Part shown: positions 1 to 5,836 of the stretch, piece after piece | Numbering within the stretch: position 1 is the first letter of the stretch | How the letters are laid out: the number at the start of each line of letters is the position of its first letter | DNA from: Candidatus Kapaibacterium sp. | GTDB lineage: Bacteria; Bacteroidota; Ignavibacteria; Kapaibacteriales; UBA2268 | Length of the DNA stretch: 5,968 bases | Assembly: GCA_030835065.1 (NCBI GenBank) | Contig: JAUQWR010000208.1 | Coordinates: 1 to 5,968, forward strand | Direction: 5' to 3' | Notes under the pieces: generated by a model | What the model saw: the letters and a program-made list of their open reading frames with translations, nothing else | Databases searched by the model: none | Told to the model about the DNA's origin: nothing | Translations under genes and position numbers: made by a program

Positions 1-52
1 TCTCTTCGTTTTTGACTATCATTGCTGCACTTATATCAAATTTGGTTTTCAT
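1..52 (-). CDS. Probable family 2 glycosyltransferase, N-terminal fragment
   Basis: Only the first 17 codons lie in the window; the gene continues past the left edge. The peptide starts MKTKFDISAAMIVKNEE. A short hydrophobic beta strand followed by MIVKNEE is the usual beginning of GT-A fold family 2 glycosyltransferases, where this strand and the KNEE turn start the nucleotide-sugar binding site. Such enzymes transfer sugars from activated donors to glycans or lipids at the cytoplasmic face of the membrane. The ATG lies inside the end of batD, in another frame, with a 17-base overlap, so it is the downstream member of the same transcript and probably translationally coupled. The sequence GGGTAACA just before the ATG is at best a weak ribosome binding site. 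Identification rests on one short motif; the acceptor and product cannot be known from this fragment. Confidence 0.6.
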   Translation of the reverse strand, partial: MKTKFDISAAMIVKNEE

Positions 53-1634
53 TGTTACCCAACTTATCGATTATTTGCTTATATCTATTCATTAATGCTA
101 TTCTATCAAAATCAATTCTTTTATTAGAAAATCTTATTTTATCAATCTCAAATACAAATTTACAAATTTCTTTTATTAATTGAGAATTAATTCCCGATTT
201 TTTTAGGCTAATTTCTAATTCTGATGTCGCAAATGGATCAATATTTAACTTTTGTTTAAAACTTTTTGAAATATATATCTTAAATTCATCTAAAAATTCA
301 ATGTCAGAATAATCGGATACTACCTGGTAATCACTATCGCTTAATACTATAACCTCTTGATTAATATTATCATGAACCTTCGCATTGTTAGATTTTCTAC
401 TTCTTTTTGATAATGAGACAAACCAAACAAGCAATAGTATTAAGCCAAGCCCCAATAGCACAAATCCAGCGTAGTAGAAATAATTATAATCATTTTTCTT
501 TTCTTCGGATTTTTCTTCTTTTACTTGTATTTCAATTTCATTGCAATTCAGTCCATATATTGTATTAGTTTTTGGTTCGAAGCCTACCGTACTTAAAGGA
601 ACGAATTTGTACGATTTAAGTATTCTAGGAATTACATTTAACACAAATGTTTTTGTACCAAAAACCGAAGAATCTGAATAGTGATAATCTTCAATAACAT
701 CCTTTAATGAAAATTCTAAACCATGTAGGAAACTAAAACAATCTGTATTGATTAAATGAAGATTACCTGAACCCTGGATTTGAATTCTCAACTCAAATGG
801 TTTATTTAAAAAAACAAATTCTGGATAATTGTCAATTTTGCAATTATATTCTCCAATATAACCATTGAAATTATTAATAATAGGTAGATTTATTGTTTCA
901 ATATCTTTTGATTCTGAAGTACAAATGTAATTATCAGACATATTATTATTATTTCGAATTACAATTTTGTATTTCAAAGGCGGAATATTGTGATTTCCTA
1001 CACTATTGGCATATAATACTGTGCGTTTTAATAATACAACACCATAAATATTATTATCTATTAAAATTTCCTTTGGATTTTCTTTAATATCTCTTACTTC
1101 TATAGCATTGAAACTATTAAAATTCGGATTTTCAATTGTATTCGCTTCTGTAATGTTCAAAGAGCTGTTATAGTATAAGTAATAATTTGCCACAATGGGT
1201 TCATTATAGTAATACCTGTTTTTATTTGTTTCTATTCGAATAAAAACATGATTCTGGTAATTCGTTTGAATCGAATTAGTTGAATTATCAGAATTGGGTA
1301 AAGTAAATTTGTAATTAATTTTGGTAGAGGAAGATACATAAGATTTGTTGCCTATTATTCCAATTACAGGTGCGACCGTTAGTTCACCTTCTCTTTTAGG
1401 TTTTAGTATATATGAATATTCAAATCCTTCAGGCAAAGCCGAAAAATTTGGACCACTCAATACAGTAAAATCTTTAAATTCGGGTGTCTGGATTTTATCG
1501 AATTTATAATTTGAAATGTAAACAACATGTATATTTTTACTATTTGGATTATTCTTCTCGATAAATACCTTAACGCCTTTGGAGTAAAGATTCATCGAAA
1601 ACATTAAGAATAATATAATTATATACTTTACCAT
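36..1634 (-). CDS. batD: BatD family protein (Bacteroides aerotolerance operon type)
   Basis: 532-residue envelope protein. An N-terminal signal peptide or anchor (about residues 1-19) is followed by a long beta-rich extracytoplasmic region, one strong membrane helix at about 387-409, a basic stop-transfer stretch (KRSRKS), and a cytoplasmic tail of about 120 residues. BatD signatures seen are the segment at 48-65 ending FKDFTVLSGPNFS, the strand pair YSYILKPKREGELTVAP (73-89), the PFELRIQIQGSGNLHLI block (279-295), and the FGTKTFVLNVIPR block (325-337), which recurs in Ig-like modules of this family. BatD proteins are thought to act with BatA/BatB VWA proteins and BatC/E TPR proteins in an envelope complex linked to stress or oxygen tolerance; the biochemical role is unsettled. 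The start overlaps the stop of the upstream TPR gene (ATGGTAA), and no ribosome binding site is seen, so coupled translation is likely. The length is slightly short for the family but the frame is intact. Confidence 0.85.
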   Translation of the reverse strand: MVKYIIILFLMFSMNLYSKGVKVFIEKNNPNSKNIHVVYISNYKFDKIQTPEFKDFTVLSGPNFSALPEGFEYSYILKPKREGELTVAPVIGIIGNKSYVSSSTKINYKFTLPNSDNSTNSIQTNYQNHVFIRIETNKNRYYYNEPIVANYYLYYNSSLNITEANTIENPNFNSFNAIEVRDIKENPKEILIDNNIYGVVLLKRTVLYANSVGNHNIPPLKYKIVIRNNNNMSDNYICTSESKDIETINLPIINNFNGYIGEYNCKIDNYPEFVFLNKPFELRIQIQGSGNLHLINTDCFSFLHGLEFSLKDVIEDYHYSDSSVFGTKTFVLNVIPRILKSYKFVPLSTVGFEPKTNTIYGLNCNEIEIQVKEEKSEEKKNDYNYFYYAGFVLLGLGLILLLVWFVSLSKRSRKSNNAKVHDNINQEVIVLSDSDYQVVSDYSDIEFLDEFKIYISKSFKQKLNIDPFATSELEISLKKSGINSQLIKEICKFVFEIDKIRFSNKRIDFDRIALMNRYKQIIDKLGNNENQI

Positions 1635-2176
1635 CTGATTACTTTGGCTTTGGTGGTCAATGATTTGTTCAGTTTTCTACGAGTTTTAAGCTCCTCAATT
1701 TCAATTTGTCTGAAGATAGCATCTTTTCTGTCTTGATTGATCTGACTTACATCTACTTTGATGGTCGAATCTTTATCTTTCTTTTGATTATTCTTCGATA
1801 ATTTTTGTAATAGATATGTGTAATTATACTTTGAATCAAAATCATTTGGATTTTTAATCATTGCTTGTTGCAAAGAATTTAATGCAGAATCAATATTTGA
1901 CTTTCCAATTTTAGTTCCAATATTATAGAAAATTTTGTATTTAATGCTATCAGGCATATTACTAGTCAAAATTTTCCATGATGAACTATAATCGTTTTTA
2001 TTCAAATCAATCAAACTTATATTAAACTTAGCTTCCTGAAAATCAGAACTATCATTTATGAATTCAGCTTTAGCTGACTGATATTCACCATTTGAATAAT
2101 ATGATAAGCCATCAGGTTCGTCAGAACATGAAATAACTAATAAAACAAGGCAAATATATATAATTGTTTTATTCAT
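1628..2176 (-). CDS. TPR-like lipoprotein, BatC/BatE-like
   Basis: 182-residue predicted lipoprotein. A hydrophobic signal (residues 4-16) ends in the lipobox VISC, so Cys17 would be lipidated and the protein anchored in the inner or outer membrane. The middle contains degenerate helical tetratricopeptide-like units: GEYQSAKAEF (30-39), NDYSSSWKIL (61-70), then IDSALNSLQQAMIKNPNDFDSKYNYTYL (95-122), the best match to the last TPR of BatC. A charged, Lys-rich segment (124-140) and a basic C-terminus follow, as in BatC proteins, where a low-complexity charged tail follows the TPRs. TPRs are protein-protein contact modules; here the obvious partner is BatD, encoded next with a 7-base overlap. 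It is the first gene of the unit. BatC versus BatE cannot be settled; position directly before batD favours BatC. No Shine-Dalgarno sequence is visible upstream of the ATG. Confidence 0.7.
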   Translation of the reverse strand: MNKTIIYICLVLLVISCSDEPDGLSYYSNGEYQSAKAEFINDSSDFQEAKFNISLIDLNKNDYSSSWKILTSNMPDSIKYKIFYNIGTKIGKSNIDSALNSLQQAMIKNPNDFDSKYNYTYLLQKLSKNNQKKDKDSTIKVDVSQINQDRKDAIFRQIEIEELKTRRKLNKSLTTKAKVIRW

Positions 2177-2229
2177 AAGTTACAATTTGCTAATTTTATG
2201 CCAATAAATTTTGAACAAAAGGAAAAACT
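2177..2229. promoter_or_regulatory. Divergent intergenic region, bat-like genes / lycopene cyclase
   Basis: This 53-base AT-rich gap must hold the start of both divergent transcripts. On the plus strand TTTG at 2186-2189 and AAATTTTG at 2206-2213 resemble the Bacteroidota -33 and -7 elements, but the spacing of 16 is short and the leader would be only a few bases, so this is a weak candidate. On the minus strand no convincing element was found. The region is listed as the inferred control region rather than as a mapped promoter. Confidence 0.3.
2219..2223 (+). promoter_or_regulatory. Ribosome binding site of the lycopene cyclase gene
   Basis: AAGGA lies six bases before the ATG at 2230 and supports that start. 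It is one of three visible Shine-Dalgarno sequences in the window, whereas the bat-like genes on the other strand lack one. Confidence 0.6.
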
Positions 2230-2895
2230 ATGAAATATACATATTTGCTTATCAATTTGGCTGTGATTCTCGGTCCAATTTTCATGAGTTGCGAAAAAAA
2301 ACTTCATTTTGTAGATAAATGGAAAACAACTATAATCCCAATCAGCCTTAATGCAATTCTATTCTTAATTTGGGATTATTTATTTATTCAGCAAGGTGTT
2401 TGGGGATTTAATCCAGATTATATAATTGGTATAAACATATTAAACATACCAATAGAAGAAATACTATTCTTTATCACAATTCCATTTGCCGGACTATTTG
2501 TATATGAAGTAGTAAGATTTTATGATAAAAAGTTACCTGTCAAGATATCCAAAATTATCATCATAGTAGTATCAATGCTAATTGGTGTAATTGCAATTCT
2601 CAATCCAATAAAGCTATACACATATTATGCTTTAGGATTGTGCGCAATAATCAATTTACTAATGATAATAAGTAAAGCTGAGCACAACTATTATTTAACA
2701 AGTTATATAATAATACTTATTCCATTTTTGATAGTAAACGGAATACTAACAGCAATCCCAATAGTAGAATACAACGACATATACAATTTAGGAATAAGAA
2801 TTGGAACAATTCCGCTTGAAGACATATTTTTTGGTATGACATTAAATTTTTTAAATTTCAGGATTTATGATTTAATCAGACAAAAAAAGCAATAG
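2230..2895 (+). CDS. Lycopene cyclase domain protein (fused CrtYcd type)
   Basis: 221-residue integral membrane protein with about six or seven hydrophobic helices. It belongs to the family of small membrane-bound lycopene beta-cyclases, unrelated to the FAD-dependent CrtY type, that in Bacteroidota fuse two homologous halves equivalent to actinobacterial CrtYc and CrtYd. Seen in the first half: WD at 48-49, GVWGFN at 56-61 and PIEE at 74-77 followed by FF. The second half has the matching PLED at 195-198 followed by FF, preceded by NLGIRIGTIP. The acidic pairs in P-[IL]-E-[ED] are the presumed active-site residues, which would catalyse acid-type cyclisation of the psi ends of lycopene to beta rings, giving beta-carotene. 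The two halves look intact, and the length fits single-polypeptide members. No other carotenoid gene (crtB, crtI, crtZ) is in the window, so the substrate is inferred from the family only. The gene is divergent from the bat pair and is followed 57 bases later by a tRNA. Confidence 0.85.
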   Translation: MKYTYLLINLAVILGPIFMSCEKKLHFVDKWKTTIIPISLNAILFLIWDYLFIQQGVWGFNPDYIIGINILNIPIEEILFFITIPFAGLFVYEVVRFYDKKLPVKISKIIIIVVSMLIGVIAILNPIKLYTYYALGLCAIINLLMIISKAEHNYYLTSYIIILIPFLIVNGILTAIPIVEYNDIYNLGIRIGTIPLEDIFFGMTLNFLNFRIYDLIRQKKQ

Positions 2896-2910
2896 AATTG
2901 AATTTTTTTC

Positions 2911-2941
2911 TTGCATAGATTGCAAAAACTGCTTAATTTTG
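2911..2941 (+). promoter_or_regulatory. Bacteroidota-type promoter of tRNA-Arg
   Basis: TTG at 2911-2913 is followed after 20 bases by TAATTTTG at 2934-2941, a perfect match to the Bacteroidota -7 element TAnnTTTG with proper spacing to the -33 TTG. The predicted transcription start, around 2947-2949, is only a few bases before the mature tRNA 5' end at 2953. This suggests the tRNA has its own promoter and does not depend on read-through from the lycopene cyclase gene. Confidence 0.65.
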
Positions 2942-2952
2942 TATTCTCTAAT

Positions 2953-3026
<74 letters not shown>

Positions 3027-3030
3027 CGAA

Positions 3031-3060
3031 AAACCGCTTGAAACTTCAAGCGGTTTTTTT
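3031..3060. terminator. Bidirectional intrinsic terminator between tRNA-Arg and the PhoD-like gene
   Basis: A perfect 11-base-pair stem pairs 3031-3041 with 3046-3056 (core CCGCTTGA/TCAAGCGG) around a four-base loop. On the plus strand it is followed by a run of seven T (3054-3060), a classic factor-independent terminator for the tRNA. Read on the minus strand, the hairpin is followed by five T (A run at 3029-3033), enough to serve the converging phosphatase gene, although its stop codon lies only three bases before the stem side. Confidence 0.88.
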
Positions 3061-3063
3061 GTT

Positions 3064-4398
3064 TTATTCAGCTTTAAAATCAGATTCTAAAAATGATTTT
3101 TCCCATATCAGTTTTCCATTACTATCATATGTAATAAACTTGATTTGACGACTTTTCAACTTGCCACTTACTTCAATAACTCCAAAATTTCTTTCATTGA
3201 AACAAGTTCCATCAATACGATTAGTATTTACTTCTTTAGAGCAAGCATCTTTGACTGGTCCTGAGCATAAAGGAGAGGAAGTAAAATCAAGCATCATAGG
3301 CTTATTTGAATTTTTTAGTCTTGATAGTTCTGTAAAATGTCTATCACCACTGATAAAAATCACACCTTCAATTTTTTCATTTTCAATAAAATTAATTATC
3401 TCATTTCTCTCTTCAGGATAGCAAGCATAATTTTCGTAAACAGCAGCAGAATTTAAAAATTGACCGCCCATTACAACAAACTTAAACTTTGCTTTGCTAT
3501 AAGCAAGATTGTCGAACAACCATTGCTTTTGCTTTTCACCAAGAATAACCCTCTCGCCTGTTTTTCTATTATTTGGAGACCTGAAACTACGATTATCCAA
3601 AAGGAAAAAGTCGCAATCAGCCCAAGAAAACATAGTCACTGCTGCATTCATATCTTGAAATCCATAAGATGGGTTTGCCCAAAACATTTTGAAAACATCC
3701 ATCGTCATTTCTTTGCCCACAAAACCTCTATCAGAATCATTAGGTCCAAAATCATGATCATCAAGTATTGCATAGTTATGTGTATTAGCAAGTAATGCCT
3801 GCATCTCAGCTAATGATCTAACATGAGTATATCTATTAATAACTCCTGTTCTTGAATAATAATCTGCTTCTCTAAGATAAACATTATCACCTAACCAGAG
3901 CATTATATCGGGTTTAATATTATAAATTGATTTAAATATTTCATATCCACCACCATAAGGCTTGCCGGCACGATCGTATTTCTCTTCATTGATAAAAGTT
4001 CCACTTCCCATTGCAATTCTTAAGCTAGGCGGATCTTCACGCCATTGCCATAATTTTGGTGTTTGAAGAATTGTAGGATAATCAAACTTAACTTGTTTAT
4101 CGTTTAATAAAATTTTATATTCATATTTTTTTCCGGGCTCTACCTTGTCGGCTACTAATTTTGCTGTATAAGCACTTGTTTTGTCAGTCTTTACAATATT
4201 ACTTCTAAATTTTATTTTGGGATTTTCTATATCAAAATATTCCATCTCAACTTTAGCATCTTTTTCAGTTTGAATCCAGACAATAGATTCTCTCATCTCT
4301 GAATATCCAAGCATTGGACCTGACTTAATTCCCGGACCTGATGCCAATAAACTAACATTATATAATAATAATCCCAATAACATTAACAATTTTTTCAT
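3064..4398 (-). CDS. PhoD-like alkaline phosphatase/phosphodiesterase, exported
   Basis: 444 residues, intact. A Sec signal peptide (about 1-20) is followed by an Ig/fibronectin-like N-terminal domain (about 24-112) and a PhoD-type metallophosphoesterase domain (about 126-435). Motifs seen: LGDNVY (169-174), which supplies the Asp and Tyr metal ligands of PhoD, DDHDFGPNDSD (213-223), LLDNR (266-270), and GDRHFTEL (351-358) with the catalytic-site His. PhoD enzymes are calcium- and iron-dependent and hydrolyse phosphomono- or diesters outside the cytoplasm, releasing phosphate. The closest subgroup by eye is the one with the signature YDRxGKPYGGGYEIF (141-155), common in Bacteroidota. Odd point: the first metal-site motif, usually GSC, reads GSG (131-133), so the iron-ligand cysteine is missing. 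Substrate is therefore uncertain. The start is supported by a strong Shine-Dalgarno sequence. The gene diverges from the sugar dehydrogenase gene and converges on tRNA-Arg. Confidence 0.85.
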   Translation of the reverse strand: MKKLLMLLGLLLYNVSLLASGPGIKSGPMLGYSEMRESIVWIQTEKDAKVEMEYFDIENPKIKFRSNIVKTDKTSAYTAKLVADKVEPGKKYEYKILLNDKQVKFDYPTILQTPKLWQWREDPPSLRIAMGSGTFINEEKYDRAGKPYGGGYEIFKSIYNIKPDIMLWLGDNVYLREADYYSRTGVINRYTHVRSLAEMQALLANTHNYAILDDHDFGPNDSDRGFVGKEMTMDVFKMFWANPSYGFQDMNAAVTMFSWADCDFFLLDNRSFRSPNNRKTGERVILGEKQKQWLFDNLAYSKAKFKFVVMGGQFLNSAAVYENYACYPEERNEIINFIENEKIEGVIFISGDRHFTELSRLKNSNKPMMLDFTSSPLCSGPVKDACSKEVNTNRIDGTCFNERNFGVIEVSGKLKSRQIKFITYDSNGKLIWEKSFLESDFKAE

Positions 4399-4406
4399 AA
4401 AACAAA

Positions 4407-4413
4407 CTCCTTT
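4407..4413 (-). promoter_or_regulatory. Ribosome binding site of the PhoD-like gene
   Basis: Read on the minus strand this is AAAGGAG, eight bases before the ATG at 4398. It is the strongest Shine-Dalgarno sequence in the window and fixes the start of the signal peptide. Confidence 0.8.
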
Positions 4414-4422
4414 ATTTTATTT

Positions 4423-4436
4423 TTAGGCTCGCCTAA
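4423..4436. promoter_or_regulatory. Perfect palindrome, candidate operator for both divergent genes
   Basis: TTAGGCTCGCCTAA is two perfect 6-base arms around a 2-base centre, a GC-rich island within very AT-rich DNA. It lies just upstream of overlapping TATAAT-like boxes (plus strand 4440-4445, minus strand 4443-4438). It would thus fall in the -35/-10 spacer of the dehydrogenase promoter and near the transcription start of the phosphatase promoter, a typical repressor position. The half-site TTAGGC resembles those of DtxR/MntR-type metal regulators; that assignment is inference. Confidence 0.5.
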
Positions 4437-4437
4437 T

Positions 4438-4445
4438 ATTATAAT
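4438..4445. promoter_or_regulatory. Overlapping divergent -10 boxes
   Basis: ATTATAAT contains TATAAT on both strands, at 4440-4445 (plus) and 4443-4438 (minus). No good -35 sequence is seen for either direction. On the plus strand TAATTTTT (4442-4449) also matches the Bacteroidota -7 element in all but its last base. In such AT-rich DNA a chance match is quite possible. Confidence 0.35.
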
Positions 4446-4447
4446 TT

Positions 4448-4481
4448 TTAATTCGTTATAATTAATAAAATAACGAATTAA
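4448..4481. repeat. Perfect 12-base inverted repeat upstream of the sugar dehydrogenase gene
   Basis: TTAATTCGTTAT (4448-4459) and ATAACGAATTAA (4470-4481) are exact reverse complements separated by 10 bases, with a centre-to-centre distance of 22 bases, about two helical turns. It ends at the Shine-Dalgarno sequence of the dehydrogenase gene. It could be a dimer-binding operator or, if transcribed, a hairpin in the 5' leader. No T run follows, so it is not a terminator. Confidence 0.6.
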
Positions 4482-4485
4482 GGTG
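4480..4485 (+). promoter_or_regulatory. Ribosome binding site of the sugar dehydrogenase gene
   Basis: AAGGTG ends five bases before the ATG at 4491. Its first two bases are the last two of the right arm of the inverted repeat, so a leader hairpin would press directly against the ribosome site. Confidence 0.6.
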
Positions 4486-4490
4486 AAACT

Positions 4491-5816
4491 ATGATAAAGA
4501 ATTTTTTAATTTTTTTTATAAGCACAATAGGTTTATTTGCAGCAGAATTTAAAGAAAAAGAATTGATTTCAGATTTGTCATATCCTTGGGATATGGTTTG
4601 GGCTCCTGACAATACAATTTGGTTTACAGAGCGTCCTGGAAGAATAAATAAAATCGATCCATTAACAGGTCAGTTTAAGCTTTTATTAACTATTTCTGAT
4701 GTATATCCTAATAATGAAGGTGGATTATTAGGAATGGTATTTCATCCGGATTTTGAATCAAAACCATTTTTATACGTGGTATATAATTACAAAGGTACTA
4801 ATAATACTACGCTCGAAAAAATTGTTAGGTATAATGTTGATTCAGATAATATAAGCTCACCATTTACAATTCTCGATCAAATTCCTGGAGCTTCTATACA
4901 TAATGGCTCAAGGCTTCTGTTTGGTCCCGATAAAAAGCTGTATATAAGCACAGGCGATGCATCTAATCAACCCTCAGCTCAAAATCTAACGAGTCTATCC
5001 GGAAAAATTTTGAGGATAAACGATGATGGCTCTATTCCCGAGGATAATCCATTTGCTGGTAGCAGAATATGGACTTATGGTCATCGCAATCCACAAGGTC
5101 TTACATTTGTTGGAGATAAACTTTTTAGTTCAGAGCATGGTCCATCAACAGACGATGAAATCAATGTAATTGAAAAAGGAAGAAATTATGGTTGGCCCAA
5201 TGTTGCAGGTTATTGCGACAACAACAAACCAAATGAATCGCAATTTTGCACAGAAAATAATATCAAGGAGCCCATTATTTCTCTTGAGCCAACACAAACT
5301 CTTGCTCTTTGCGGCATAGACTACTATAATCACATGGACATACCTGAATTTAATGGTTCATTATTAGTTGCTACTTTGAAAATGCAGAGATTATTACAAT
5401 TAAAATTAAATGATGCCAAAGATAAAATAATCGAAAGAAAAGAATTTTTGATTAATAAATATGGCAGACTAAGAGATGTTTTAGTTGCTCCCAATGGTAA
5501 AATCTATATATGCACTAGTAATGGCAATGATAGAATTATTGAATTGAGTGGAATAACAAATTCATTAGAGCAAGATAAAAATAGCGATTTCCATTTATTT
5601 CCTAATCCTGCAAATGCTAGTATTTATTTTAGTGGTCATTTTGATAGTATTAGTATTTTCAATCTTTTGGGTGAACCGGTATCTATAATTGACAATTCCT
5701 CAAATTATTGGAATACAACAGACAAATCAGGCAATTTGTTACCCAATGGAATTTATATCGCCAAAGTTAAAACAAAGATGGATATTAAAAATATTATCGT
5801 AATTTTGCAGAGGTAA
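4491..5816 (+). CDS. PQQ-dependent soluble aldose sugar dehydrogenase with T9SS sorting domain
   Basis: 441 residues. A Sec signal peptide (about 1-18) precedes a six-bladed beta-propeller of the soluble glucose/sorbosone dehydrogenase (GSDH) family (about 22-352). The C-terminal part (about 366-441) is a type A T9SS sorting domain, with LFPNPA at 369-374, the SISIFNLLGEPV strand, LPNGIYIAKVKT and a final basic residue. The family oxidises aldoses at C1 to lactones with pyrroloquinoline quinone and calcium. Compared from memory with Acinetobacter sGDH, the catalytic His is H137 (IHNGSRL), the substrate/PQQ Arg is R199 in GHRNPQGL, the calcium-site GP is 217-218 in SEHGPSTDDEIN, the PQQ Lys is K297, and the PQQ arginines are R326 and R328 (GRLRD). 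Active-site chemistry looks intact, but two sugar-contact positions differ, so the substrate is unknown. The sorting domain predicts secretion across the outer membrane and attachment or release at the cell surface. A cysteine pair (C242, C253) may form a disulfide. Confidence 0.9.
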   Translation: MIKNFLIFFISTIGLFAAEFKEKELISDLSYPWDMVWAPDNTIWFTERPGRINKIDPLTGQFKLLLTISDVYPNNEGGLLGMVFHPDFESKPFLYVVYNYKGTNNTTLEKIVRYNVDSDNISSPFTILDQIPGASIHNGSRLLFGPDKKLYISTGDASNQPSAQNLTSLSGKILRINDDGSIPEDNPFAGSRIWTYGHRNPQGLTFVGDKLFSSEHGPSTDDEINVIEKGRNYGWPNVAGYCDNNKPNESQFCTENNIKEPIISLEPTQTLALCGIDYYNHMDIPEFNGSLLVATLKMQRLLQLKLNDAKDKIIERKEFLINKYGRLRDVLVAPNGKIYICTSNGNDRIIELSGITNSLEQDKNSDFHLFPNPANASIYFSGHFDSISIFNLLGEPVSIIDNSSNYWNTTDKSGNLLPNGIYIAKVKTKMDIKNIIVILQR

Positions 5817-5836
5817 AATATTTATTACGGTTATAA

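Noticed and set aside
893..1087. Plus-strand open frame of 64 codons inside batD
   Set aside because: It lies antisense to a well-supported gene, has a Tyr/Leu-rich composition typical of shadow frames in AT-rich DNA, and has no ribosome binding site or family likeness.
2896..2910. T run after the lycopene cyclase stop as a possible terminator
   Set aside because: No stable stem precedes the T run, so an intrinsic terminator is not supported there.
2911..2925. Short inverted repeat TTGCA-TAGAT-TGCAA before the tRNA
   Set aside because: Arms of five bases are expected by chance in AT-rich DNA, and the left arm is better explained as the -33 promoter element.
3161..3795. Two plus-strand open frames (3161-3421 and 3460-3795) opposite the PhoD-like gene
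   Set aside because: The minus-strand protein has intact catalytic motifs throughout this stretch; the antisense frames have no recognisable domain or start signal.
4448..4481. The 12-base inverted repeat as a terminator
   Set aside because: It is AT-rich, lacks a following T run, and lies upstream of both flanking genes rather than at a gene end.
5145..5333. Minus-strand open frame of 62 codons inside the sugar dehydrogenase gene
   Set aside because: It is antisense to conserved dehydrogenase motifs and has no support of its own.
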